Origin: Schaedlerella glycyrrhizinilytica_A
Lineage (GTDB): Bacteria > Bacillota > Clostridia > Lachnospirales > Lachnospiraceae
DNA length: 64,000 bases
Assembly (NCBI RefSeq): GCF_042852765.1
Contig: NZ_AP031414.1
Strand: one strand, 5' to 3'
The notes under the pieces are model-generated. The model worked only from the letters and a program-made list of their open reading frames with translations. It was not told the DNA's origin and did not search any database. Shown piece after piece: positions 16,960-25,137 of the stretch; within the stretch, counting starts at the first letter, position 1; each line of letters opens with the position of its first letter. Position numbers and translations under genes: made by a program.

Positions 16960-18183
16960 TCAGCTTCTGTAATCTGCATTAATGTCAATATAGCCATGCG
17001 TCAGATCGCATCCCCAAGCCGTCGCGTTTTCTGTTCCCTCCTTGATATCCGCCGTCGCGGTCACTTCCGGTTCGGAAAGAATCTTAGTCGCTTCGTCCTC
17101 ACTGTAATCGAGAGCCACACCGTCCTCGATCAACTGGATTTTTCCTGCGGCGCTTTCAATATACAGATCTACTTTTTCCGGATCAAATTGGGCCCCGGAA
17201 TATCCCATCGCACAGAGGATCCGTCCCCAGTTCGCATCATGTCCTGCGATCGCTGCTTTTGTCAGATTGGAGCAGACAATGGATTTTGCAAGCACTTTCG
17301 CCTGTTCCTTTGTCGCTGCTCCTGTCACCTTTGCTTCAAAAAGCGCCGTGGCGCCCTCGCCGTCCCCCGCCATTTTCTTTGCAAGCGTCTCGTTCACCAC
17401 ATGCAGCGCCGCTGCGAACTGTTCATATTCCGGCGTTCCGCAATGGATTTTCGGATTCTTTGCTTTGCCGTTTGCGAGAAGCAGTACCGTATCGTTTGTC
17501 GAAGTATCTCCATCCACGGAGATCATATTATATGTATCTTTGATGTCTTCACTCAACGCCCTCTGCAGCGCTTTTTTTGTGATCGCCGCATCCGTCGTGA
17601 TAAACGCCAGCATCGTGCACATATTCGGATGGATCATCCCGGATCCTTTCGCCATTCCTCCGATCGTCACGGTCTCTCCCCCGATCTCCAATGTAACCGC
17701 AATTTCTTTTTCCTTTGTGTCCGTCGTCATGATCGCCTTTGCCGCTTCATGTCCTGCCGCAAGATCTCCGCTTTTATTCTTTTCCAGCATCCCGATCCCC
17801 GCTTTGATACGTTCCATCGGGATCTGCATTCCGATCACACCGGTGGATCCGACCAGTACGCCGTTTGGATCCACCCCCAACGTCTGCGCCGCCTGCTCGG
17901 CTGTTTCCTTGCAGATCTGCATTCCGTTCTCTCCGGTACATGCATTTGCAATCCCGGAATTCACAATGACTGCCTGGCATTTCACGCCGGAATCTACGAC
18001 CTGACGATCCCATTTCACCGGAGCCGCTTTCACCACATTCGTTGTAAATGTTCCGGCTGCTTTACATGGCTTTTTGCTGTATATCAGCGCCATATCGGTC
18101 CGTCCCTGATATTTGATCCCTGCCTGGGCTGCCGCCGCCTCGAATCCTTTCGCCGCGGTCACTCCGCCTTTGATTATTTCCAT
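16960..18183 (-). CDS. argJ: Glutamate N-acetyltransferase / ornithine acetyltransferase ArgJ
   Basis: Ntn-hydrolase-like enzyme, 407 residues, recycling the acetyl group from N-acetylornithine to glutamate; it can also make N-acetylglutamate if bifunctional. The self-cleavage site is visible in GMIHPNMCTMLAFITTDA, where the Thr of C-T-M-L becomes the new N terminus of the beta chain (alanine is more usual than cysteine before it). The start is the ATG at 18183 behind AGAGGGATGGACC; the upstream open frame belongs to the acetyltransferase spacer. It lies between a GNAT gene and argB. Confidence 0.95.
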   Translation of the reverse strand: MEIIKGGVTAAKGFEAAAAQAGIKYQGRTDMALIYSKKPCKAAGTFTTNVVKAAPVKWDRQVVDSGVKCQAVIVNSGIANACTGENGMQICKETAEQAAQTLGVDPNGVLVGSTGVIGMQIPMERIKAGIGMLEKNKSGDLAAGHEAAKAIMTTDTKEKEIAVTLEIGGETVTIGGMAKGSGMIHPNMCTMLAFITTDAAITKKALQRALSEDIKDTYNMISVDGDTSTNDTVLLLANGKAKNPKIHCGTPEYEQFAAALHVVNETLAKKMAGDGEGATALFEAKVTGAATKEQAKVLAKSIVCSNLTKAAIAGHDANWGRILCAMGYSGAQFDPEKVDLYIESAAGKIQLIEDGVALDYSEDEATKILSEPEVTATADIKEGTENATAWGCDLTHGYIDINADYRS

Positions 18184-18199
18184 GGTCCATCCCTCTTTC

Positions 18200-18649
18200 C
18201 TACTGTTCGTTAAATGCTGTGATATTTTTTTCATTCAATGTAAATTCATAATAATTCAGATCCAGCCGTTCTGTCCATCCGATCGTATTCCAAAAGGCAT
18301 TCCCGATATCATTTTCCGTGAATGCGATCAAGGAAACTTTACTGATCTGCTCTTCTTTCAATTTTTCCATTGCCCGTACAACCATCGCTTTTCCGATACC
18401 GTGTCTTCTGTATCCCTCGTGCACACAGACATGATAGAGACACCCTCTTCTTCCGTCATGTCCGCACAAAATACTTCCCACGATCTTCCCGTCCATCTCC
18501 GCCACTACGCTGGTTGTCGGATTCCGTTTCAAAAAACGCTCGACGCCCTCTTTCGAATCGTCGATACTTCGGATCCCGAATCCTTTGATCGTCATCCAGA
18601 GTTCGTGAACGCCCTCGTAATCTTCTATCTGCATTGTTCTGACTGTCAT
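18200..18649 (-). CDS. GNAT-family N-acetyltransferase in the arginine cluster
   Basis: Acetyl-CoA-dependent acetyltransferase of 149 residues. The acetyl-CoA loop is VHEGYRRHGIGKAMVVRAME, with CLYHVCV on beta strand 4 and a GNAFWNTIGWTERLDLNYYEF C terminus. The substrate is not determinable from motifs. Its position, 20 bases after argC and 16 before argJ, opens the possibility that it makes N-acetylglutamate (short ArgA-like GNATs are known), but it could equally be a passenger enzyme. Confidence 0.85.
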   Translation of the reverse strand: MTVRTMQIEDYEGVHELWMTIKGFGIRSIDDSKEGVERFLKRNPTTSVVAEMDGKIVGSILCGHDGRRGCLYHVCVHEGYRRHGIGKAMVVRAMEKLKEEQISKVSLIAFTENDIGNAFWNTIGWTERLDLNYYEFTLNEKNITAFNEQ

Positions 18650-18669
18650 ATTCGGTCACCTCATTTTTC

Positions 18670-19710
18670 TTACGGGAACATCGGCACCAGTTCAAGCCCT
18701 TCGCTCTCCGGAAGTCCGAACATCAGGTTCATATTCTGCACTGCCTGACCTGCTGCCCCTTTGACCAGATTGTCGATCGCCCCCATCATAATGATCCGCT
18801 TCGTCCGCGGATCGATCTGGAATCCGATATCCACATAGTTGCTTCCCTCGACCCATTTTGTTTCGGGGCAGATTCCTTTGTCCAATACCCGGATAAATTT
18901 CTCATCCCCGTAATATTTGTCATAAATCGCTTTTACCTCTTCCCAGCTCACATCTTTTTTCAGTTTTGCATACTCCGTCGCGAGGATTCCGCGGTTCATC
19001 GGAACAAGATGAGGTGTAAAGTTCAACACGACTTCTTCTCCGGATGCATATCCGAGCTGTTCTTCAATTTCCGGCGTGTGACGATGCGTCGCCACACCGT
19101 ATGCTTTCATATTTTCATTGACCTCGCAGAACAGATCTGCCGTCTTAGCCCCCCGTCCTGCTCCGGACGTTCCTGATTTTGCATCGATGATCAGCGTGCT
19201 CATATCGATCAGCCCCTCTTTCGCCAGCGGATAAGCTGTCAGGATCGAACAGGTCGTATAGCATCCAGGATTCGCAACAAGTCTTGCTTTTTTCACATCT
19301 TCCCGGTTCACTTCACACAATCCATATACCGCCTCTTCAATAAACTGCGGACTCTTATGTTCGATCCCATACCATTTTTCGTAGACCGATACTTCTTTGA
19401 TCCGAAAGTCCGCGCTTAGATCCACGATCTTTACTTTGGAAAGAATCTGCTCATTTACAAGCGATGCACACAGTCCCTGCGGAGTTGCCGTGAAGATCAC
19501 ATCCACCTGCTCTGCCAGTTCTTCCATATTATCATCCATACAAACTGCATCTACGATCTGAAATAAATTCTGATATACCGATGCATATTTCTGATCTATA
19601 TAACTTCTGGAGCCGTACCATTTGATTTCTACATCTTTATGTGCCGTAAGGATCCGGACTAATTCTCCTCCCGCATATCCGGTTGCTCCGATAATTCCTG
19701 CTTTGATCAT
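18670..19710 (-). CDS. argC: N-acetyl-gamma-glutamyl-phosphate reductase
   Basis: NADPH-dependent third step of arginine synthesis, 346 residues. N-terminal GATGYAGGELVRIL dinucleotide-binding loop, catalytic cysteine in VANPGCYTTCSILTAYPL, GTSGAGRGAKTADLFCEVNENMKAY and HRHTPEIEEQL. It is the first gene of argC-GNAT-argJ-argB-argD. Its promoter overlaps a palindrome resembling paired arginine-repressor boxes. Confidence 0.97.
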   Translation of the reverse strand: MIKAGIIGATGYAGGELVRILTAHKDVEIKWYGSRSYIDQKYASVYQNLFQIVDAVCMDDNMEELAEQVDVIFTATPQGLCASLVNEQILSKVKIVDLSADFRIKEVSVYEKWYGIEHKSPQFIEEAVYGLCEVNREDVKKARLVANPGCYTTCSILTAYPLAKEGLIDMSTLIIDAKSGTSGAGRGAKTADLFCEVNENMKAYGVATHRHTPEIEEQLGYASGEEVVLNFTPHLVPMNRGILATEYAKLKKDVSWEEVKAIYDKYYGDEKFIRVLDKGICPETKWVEGSNYVDIGFQIDPRTKRIIMMGAIDNLVKGAAGQAVQNMNLMFGLPESEGLELVPMFP

Positions 19711-19800
19711 AGTATTACCATCCTTCCCTCCTGAAAATCATATACTTCCCTGTATAGGACGCCGAGACAAAAAATACCTGACATCCTGTATATTAGAAAA

Positions 19801-19844
19801 GCACTTGCATAATTATACATCCAAGATGAATAATATGCAAGTGC
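19801..19844 (-). promoter_or_regulatory. Palindromic ArgR-type operator at the argC promoter
   Basis: Perfect 10-base inverted arms GCACTTGCAT and ATGCAAGTGC enclose two ARG-box-like sequences, TGCATAATTATACAT (19806-19820) and TGAATAATATGCA (19827-19839), whose centres are about 20 bases apart, as for tandem ArgR boxes. On the minus strand the structure is followed by TTTTCT, so it could also end transcription from proBA. ArgR binding is inferred from the motif and from the arg genes. Confidence 0.7.
19812..19840 (-). promoter_or_regulatory. argC promoter
   Basis: Minus strand TTGCAT (19835-19840), a 17-base spacer and TATAAT (19812-19817). Each hexamer lies within one of the two operator half-regions, so a bound repressor would directly block RNA polymerase. 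Confidence 0.75.
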
Positions 19845-19867
19845 CAGTTTCAAAAAATTTTAACAAA

Positions 19868-21118
19868 TCAAGGACGTACCTGTCCGTTTCCGAAAATAAT
19901 ATATTTTGTCGTCGTCAGCGCCGTCAGTCCCATCGGTCCTCTCGCATGCAGTTTCTGCGTGCTGATCCCGATCTCTGCGCCAAATCCAAATTCAAATCCA
20001 TCGGTAAACCGCGTCGATGCGTTTACATATACCGCAGCGGCGTCGATCTCATCCTGGAATTTCAGTGCATTTGCATAGTCTTTTGTGATGATCGATTCCG
20101 AATGCCCCGTATTGTAACGATTGATATGGTCGATCGCCTCCTCCAGCGAATCGACGATCTTCATTGAGATCACTGCATCCAGATATTCGGTTCCCCAGTC
20201 TTCTTCCGAAGCCTCGGCGATCTCTGTTGTGATCCGGCATGCACGTTCATCCCCGCGGATCTCCACCTGATGCTGCTTTAAACACTGCACGACCATCGGT
20301 ACTACTTCCGACGCGACACGCTGATGGATCACAAGCGATTCACAGGCGTTGCAGACACCCATACGCTGTGTCTTCGCATTTTCAATGATCTCCACCGCCA
20401 TATTCAGATCCGCACTTTCATCCACATAAATATGACAGTTTCCGGTACCGGTCTCGATCACCGGAACCGTGCTGTTTTCCACAACCGATGCGATCAGTCC
20501 GGCGCCGCCTCTCGGAATCAGGACGTCAATATATCCATGCAGCTTCATCATCTGCTGTACCGTCTCCCGGCTCGTATTCTCCACCAAAAGGATCAGATCC
20601 TGTGAAAGCCGTTCTTTGCGAAGTCCCTCTTTGATCACATGGACGATCGCCAGATTGGAATGGATCGCGTCGCTTCCGCCGCGCAGGATCACTGCATTTC
20701 CGGTCTTAAAGCAAAGTCCGAACGCGTCTGCCGTCACATTCGGGCGGGATTCATAAATAATGCCGACTACACCGAGCGGAACCCGTTTCTGTCCGATCCG
20801 AAGTCCGTTCGGACGGTTCCACATCCGCAGTACCTCTCCGACCGGATCTTCCAGCGCCGCGATCTGACGCAGTCCTTCCGCCATTCCCTCGATCCGCTCT
20901 TTTGTCAGACAAAGGCGGTCGATCAATGATTTTTTCATTCCCCGGGCTTCAGCTTCTTTTAAGTCTTTCGCATTTTCACTCAGGAGCCACTCCGTCTGAG
21001 CGACCAGCTCTTCCGCGACTGTGACAAGTCCCCGGTTCTTTTCTTCCGTGCCAAGCCTTGCCGCCTCTCTGGCTGCCTCTTTTGCCCGTTTACCAAGTAT
21101 TTCCATATAATTTTCCAT
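19868..21118 (-). CDS. proA: Gamma-glutamyl phosphate reductase
   Basis: NADPH-dependent second step of proline synthesis, 416 residues, an aldehyde-dehydrogenase-fold enzyme. Visible motifs: VPLGVVGIIYESRPNVTADAF, GNAVILRGGSDAIHSN, the catalytic cysteine region QRMGVCNACESLVIH, and the C-terminal FGAEIGISTQKLHARGPMGL. It overlaps the end of proB by 29 bases, pointing to translational coupling. The argC promoter palindrome follows 24 bases after its stop. Confidence 0.97.
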   Translation of the reverse strand: MENYMEILGKRAKEAAREAARLGTEEKNRGLVTVAEELVAQTEWLLSENAKDLKEAEARGMKKSLIDRLCLTKERIEGMAEGLRQIAALEDPVGEVLRMWNRPNGLRIGQKRVPLGVVGIIYESRPNVTADAFGLCFKTGNAVILRGGSDAIHSNLAIVHVIKEGLRKERLSQDLILLVENTSRETVQQMMKLHGYIDVLIPRGGAGLIASVVENSTVPVIETGTGNCHIYVDESADLNMAVEIIENAKTQRMGVCNACESLVIHQRVASEVVPMVVQCLKQHQVEIRGDERACRITTEIAEASEEDWGTEYLDAVISMKIVDSLEEAIDHINRYNTGHSESIITKDYANALKFQDEIDAAAVYVNASTRFTDGFEFGFGAEIGISTQKLHARGPMGLTALTTTKYIIFGNGQVRP

Positions 21119-22016
21119 CGACGTTTTCCTCCATCTTCTTCTGGCGCTTTACCTGCCTGCGGAACTGCGCCAGTTCCGGCGCCAGTTCGTTTTCCAGTTC
21201 CTTTCCATGCTCTCTCGACAAAAATAACGTTCCGACTTTTTTCCCCGACATGATATCATTGATCGCATAAATATTGTCACCGTTGGCGATCACCATATCT
21301 GCCCCTGCTCTCGTCGCCACTTTTGCCGCATTGACTTTTGTCGCCATTCCTCCCGTGCCGAAGTCACTGGAAGAACCGCCCGCCATCTGTTCCAGTTTCT
21401 CGTCGATCTCCACGACGGTATGGATAAAACGGGCGTTTGGATTGCTCTTCGGATCTGCGGTATACATTCCCTCAATATCGGAAAGCAGGATCAAAAGATC
21501 CGCCTCGACCAGTTCTGCCACATTGGCTGCCAGCGTATCATTGTCCCCAAAGTTCCCATATGCAAGCTCATCGACGGAAATCGCATCGTTCTCATTGACG
21601 ATCGGGACAACATGCATATTCAGCAGTGCGTTAAATGTCTGACGCGCGTTCTTTCTGCACTCTTCGTTCGTGACCGACTCCTTTGTCAGAAGAACCTGCG
21701 CGGTGAGCTGGCTGTATTCGTTAAATAATTTTTCATAGATCATCATCAGCCTGCCCTGTCCGACCGCAGCACATGCCTGCTTCTCAGCTTCCGTATCCGG
21801 CCGGTGATCCAATCCCAGCGCATTTCTCCCAACGCCCACGGCGCCGGAAGATACGACGATCACTTCTTTTCCCTGATTCCGAAGATTAATCAGGATCCGC
21901 ACAAACTTCTCCAGTTTATCCAGATTAATATTCCCGGTTTCTTCATAAGTAATCGTAGTCGTTCCTACTTTTATCACAATTCGTTTCTTTTTGCTTAAAA
22001 TCTCTTTTCTGTCCAT
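21090..22016 (-). CDS. proB: Glutamate 5-kinase, without PUA domain
   Basis: First step of proline synthesis. The amino-acid-kinase domain is complete: RIVIKVGTTTITYEE, VIVVSSGAVGVG, PIVNENDAISVDE, GDNDTLAANVAELVEADLLILLSDIEGMYTADP and the GTGGMATKVNAAKVATRAGADMVIANG segment. At 308 residues it lacks the C-terminal PUA domain found in the E. coli enzyme (about 367). The C terminus is a charged helix that overlaps proA. Confidence 0.95.
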   Translation of the reverse strand: MDRKEILSKKKRIVIKVGTTTITYEETGNINLDKLEKFVRILINLRNQGKEVIVVSSGAVGVGRNALGLDHRPDTEAEKQACAAVGQGRLMMIYEKLFNEYSQLTAQVLLTKESVTNEECRKNARQTFNALLNMHVVPIVNENDAISVDELAYGNFGDNDTLAANVAELVEADLLILLSDIEGMYTADPKSNPNARFIHTVVEIDEKLEQMAGGSSSDFGTGGMATKVNAAKVATRAGADMVIANGDNIYAINDIMSGKKVGTLFLSREHGKELENELAPELAQFRRQVKRQKKMEENVDGKLYGNTW

Positions 22017-22088
22017 CTCTCTATGAAACCGCCCTCTGTTCTTTTTCCATTCCTCATATTAGAAAGCTGTAAGACCGCTTTCCATTGG

Positions 22089-22133
22089 TAGCGTCAGTGT
22101 ACAAGTGGAAATACGCCTTGTACACTAACGCTA
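22089..22133. repeat. Dispersed palindromic element, minimal copy (B)
   Basis: A 45-base perfect example of the element ends only: TAGCGTCAGTGTACAAG, an 11-base centre, and CTTGTACACTAACGCTA. It forms a strong hairpin between proB and the GTPase-nuclease gene, without a T-run, so it is not a classical terminator. Confidence 0.85.
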
Positions 22134-22157
22134 TCTTCACTCAAAATTTTTCATTTG

Positions 22158-24926
22158 TCAAGAGCAACGATTTCCGTCCGGTATATTTTCATCGCTTCCA
22201 ACACTTGCATTTTCTTTCCCTAGCCGTACTTCTTCCATTTCTTTCGCCGTCTCTTCATCCAAATAATGAAACAGATAATTTTTCGTACTTTCCGCTTTTT
22301 CCATATGATTTTCACGAAGCTCTTTCTGCGCCAGTACGATCTCGGTATGCAGTTCCTTTGCCGACAGCAAATGACATCCCTGTCCGCGGATGATCACCTG
22401 TTCCGTGCCGTCCGAAGTTGCGACGGTGACTTCATATTTCCGCCCGATCTCATGTGCAACTTTTTCGATATACTGATCTGCGGTTTCCGCTTCCTTTGTA
22501 TAAACGACATGGATATTATGATATTGCTGTATCTCGCCCGGAAATCCCTCTACCTTATATGCATCAAATACAAGGATCAAGGTACACTTCCGGATTCCCT
22601 GATAATTGCTCAAAATGTCCATCAGCCGCCCGCGCGCACCGTCAATGTTGATCTTAGCCAACTCGCGGAGTTCTTCCCATGCAAAGATAATATTATAACC
22701 GTCTACCAGCAAATATTCCTTTCGGCGCTCCCGTTTTCTGCTCTTATATTCTCCGGTACTGTTTGAACCAGTATCCAGTTCTGTCTTTCGATAAGAATAT
22801 TTTTTTCTCGCCTGCTCCCGTTTCCGTCGGGAGGCTTCCGCCATCTCTTCCAGTTCCCGTTCCTCTTCCGGTGACAGACTGCTTACATATCTGGCTCTCC
22901 GCACCGCCGCGCTGACCGCCTGTTCGTCAAACGGATCCTGCTCCGGCTCTTCTTCTTTTGGTTTGAAGACCGACTCCAGATGCATATAATCCTCCACCTG
23001 ATCCCACGGCACTACAAATCCCGCCCCATGGGCACAAAATACCGAACCGGTCGGATTCTCCGGATCCCGCTCCGAATCATAGCCGATCGCTGTGAGCACT
23101 TCCTCGGCATTGCTGTATGGCTTGTACCCACTCAGACTGCAGGAAAGCCGTCCCCGCCCCTTTGTATAGGAAATCACTTCCCTCTGATAATCCTGCATCA
23201 GAGCAACCGGCGCTTCCCCGCTGAGCACTGCCATCTCACCGACCTGCTCCGGCGATCCGAATGTTCCGTTCATCCGCTGAAGATCCGAGAGCGCGCGTCC
23301 GACCATCTCCGACGGAACTTCCAGTCTGTACTCATAATATGGCTCCAACAGAACGCTTTCTGCCTTTTTCAATCCCTGCCGCACAGCCCGGTAAGTTGCC
23401 TGCCGGAAATCACCGCCCTCCGTGTGCTTTTGGTGTGCCCGACCGGAAACAAGTGTGATCTGCATATCCGTGACCGGCGATCCGCTCAACACCCCCAAAT
23501 GTTCTTTTTCCTCCAAATGTGTCAGAATCAGACGCTGCCAGTTTTTATCCAGCACATCTTCACTGCAGTTGGACAGAAAGTGCAGCCCGCTTCCGGGTTC
23601 TCCCGGCTCCAACAGTAGATGGACTTCCGCGTAATGCCGGAGCGGTTCAAAATGCCCGACTCCCTCCACGGTATTTCGGATCGTTTCTTTATATACAATA
23701 TTTCCGGCTCCGAACTCCACACGCACGCCAAACCGTTCCTCGATCATACTTTTCAGGATCTCTGTCTGGACTTCTCCCATCAACTGCGCGTGGATCTCTC
23801 CCAGGCGTTCATTCCATACAATATGGAGCAGCGGTTCTTCCTCTTCCAGCTGCTTCAGATTCTGCAGCATTTTATGCACATCACAATCCTGCAGAATCCG
23901 GATCTGATAAGTCAGTACCGGTTCCAGCACCGGAAGAAACGATTCTTCCTCACACCCGATTCCCTCGCCCGGATAGGTTTTGGAAAGTCCGGTCACGGCA
24001 CAGACTTCCCCGGCTTTCACCTGCCCTGCCGTCTCATATTTTGCTCCGGAATAAATACGGATCTGATTCACTTTCTCTTCCAAAAGTTCTTCTTTTACAT
24101 TCAGACAGCCGCCGGTCACTTTTAAAAATGTCAGACGGTTCCCCTGCTCGTCCCTTGCGATTTTGTATACTTTTGCACCAAATGCTTCCGGATAAGACGG
24201 CTCTCTCGTCAATACCGAGACCGCATGCATCATTTCTTCCACGCCGTTTAACTTCAGTGCAGATCCGAAAAAGCACGGAAAAATTTTCCTTTTCGAAATC
24301 ATTGAGACCAGATCTTCTTTTTCCATCTCTCCTGTTTCCAGATAACGCTCCAGAACAGCCTCGTCACAGACCGCCGCATTTTCGGCAAATATTTCGTCTG
24401 ATAAAAGTCCGTCAATCCCCTGTTCTGATGTAAAATCAAGACAATTCCCGCTCAGATACTTCTGCAGATTCTGCATCAGCTTTTTCCGGTCTGTTCCATC
24501 CTGATCCATTTTATTGACAAAAAGAAACGTTGGGATCTCATATCTCGTCAACAATTTCCAAAGTGTCTCCGTATGCCCTTGCACGCCGTCCGCTCCGCTT
24601 ACGACCAATATCGCATAATCCAGGATCTGGAGCGTCCGCTCCATCTCCGCCGAAAAGTCCACATGCCCCGGCGTATCCAGAAGAAATACTTCTGTATTTT
24701 CATCCAGCGCAAGCCTTGCCTGCTTGGAAAAAATCGTGATCCCTCTGGCACGCTCCAACGCAAACGTATCCAGAAATGCATCTTTATTATCTACCCGCCC
24801 CATCTTGCGAATACTTCCGGCTGTGTAAAGCATCGCTTCCGACAGGGTTGTCTTTCCTGCATCCACATGGGCCAAAAGCCCGATACATAAATGTCTTTTT
24901 GGTCTATTTTCTGATGGATTGTTCAT
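22158..24926 (-). CDS. TetM/EF-G-like translational GTPase fused to a YacP/Rae1-type NYN nuclease domain
   Basis: A 922-residue two-part protein. Residues 1-655 are an EF-G/Tet(M)-class ribosomal GTPase with intact motifs: AHVDAGKTT (19-27), RGIT (61-64), DTPGH (84-88), NKMD (138-141). Domains II to V follow, including GRALSDLQRMNGTFGSP of domain V. A charged linker (about 656-735) leads to a NYN domain: YLLVDGYNIIFAW (738-750, Asp742), LILVFDAYKVEG (Asp788), KEAETADQYIEK (Asp817) and VATSDGTEQ (Asp839). This order and spacing closely match YacP, known in Bacillus as Rae1, a ribosome A-site mRNA endonuclease. All candidate acidic residues are kept. The combined role is inferred: a GTPase that brings a nuclease to the ribosome. 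The N-terminal half resembles tetracycline-protection proteins, but resistance is not implied. Confidence 0.9.
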   Translation of the reverse strand: MNNPSENRPKRHLCIGLLAHVDAGKTTLSEAMLYTAGSIRKMGRVDNKDAFLDTFALERARGITIFSKQARLALDENTEVFLLDTPGHVDFSAEMERTLQILDYAILVVSGADGVQGHTETLWKLLTRYEIPTFLFVNKMDQDGTDRKKLMQNLQKYLSGNCLDFTSEQGIDGLLSDEIFAENAAVCDEAVLERYLETGEMEKEDLVSMISKRKIFPCFFGSALKLNGVEEMMHAVSVLTREPSYPEAFGAKVYKIARDEQGNRLTFLKVTGGCLNVKEELLEEKVNQIRIYSGAKYETAGQVKAGEVCAVTGLSKTYPGEGIGCEEESFLPVLEPVLTYQIRILQDCDVHKMLQNLKQLEEEEPLLHIVWNERLGEIHAQLMGEVQTEILKSMIEERFGVRVEFGAGNIVYKETIRNTVEGVGHFEPLRHYAEVHLLLEPGEPGSGLHFLSNCSEDVLDKNWQRLILTHLEEKEHLGVLSGSPVTDMQITLVSGRAHQKHTEGGDFRQATYRAVRQGLKKAESVLLEPYYEYRLEVPSEMVGRALSDLQRMNGTFGSPEQVGEMAVLSGEAPVALMQDYQREVISYTKGRGRLSCSLSGYKPYSNAEEVLTAIGYDSERDPENPTGSVFCAHGAGFVVPWDQVEDYMHLESVFKPKEEEPEQDPFDEQAVSAAVRRARYVSSLSPEEERELEEMAEASRRKREQARKKYSYRKTELDTGSNSTGEYKSRKRERRKEYLLVDGYNIIFAWEELRELAKINIDGARGRLMDILSNYQGIRKCTLILVFDAYKVEGFPGEIQQYHNIHVVYTKEAETADQYIEKVAHEIGRKYEVTVATSDGTEQVIIRGQGCHLLSAKELHTEIVLAQKELRENHMEKAESTKNYLFHYLDEETAKEMEEVRLGKENASVGSDENIPDGNRCS

Positions 24927-24962
24927 CGAAAATACCCCTTTCTGTTCTATATTTCATGGTCC

Positions 24963-25047
24963 TAGCGTCGGTGTACAAAGAGAAACCCGCCTCAAGCCGC
25001 ATAATTTCAATGGTTTTCATCGTTTTTTCCTTTGTGCATTGACGCTA
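24963..25047. repeat. Dispersed palindromic element, deleted copy (C)
   Basis: 85 bases with left end TAGCGTCGGTGTACAAAG and right end CTTTGTGCATTGACGCTA. Its interior (ACCCGCCTCAAGCCGC and ATAATTTCAATGG) matches the complement of the right-hand 50 bases of copy A, so it looks like an internal deletion derivative. Confidence 0.85.
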
Positions 25048-25060
25048 TTCACCCTTTTTA

Positions 25061-25096
25061 GTTTTCATTATACCGTTTCTCGTGTATAATGAAAAC
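25061..25096 (+). promoter_or_regulatory. Promoter with perfect 12-base inverted repeat, upstream of the mutarotase-like gene
   Basis: GTTTTCATTATA (25061-25072), 12 bases, TATAATGAAAAC (25085-25096). The right arm contains a perfect -10 box (25085-25090). A weak -35 (TTTTCA, 25062-25067) lies 17 bases before it within the left arm. A dimeric repressor covering both hexamers is the simplest reading. Confidence 0.65.
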
Positions 25097-25137
25097 AGCT
25101 AATTTTCGCATTACCAAAAAGCAAGGAGGTTTTTTCA

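Noticed and set aside
16996..18213. Open frame of 405 codons on the plus strand opposite argJ
   Set aside because: Shadow of argJ codon usage: Cys/Arg/His/Phe-rich translation, no ribosome site, no family resemblance. Similar shadows face argB (16010-16927), grpE (555-1262) and argD (14872-15579).
22158..24926. Tetracycline resistance gene
   Set aside because: Tet(M)-like in its GTPase half, but the fusion to a nuclease domain, the length of 922 and the chromosomal context argue for another role.
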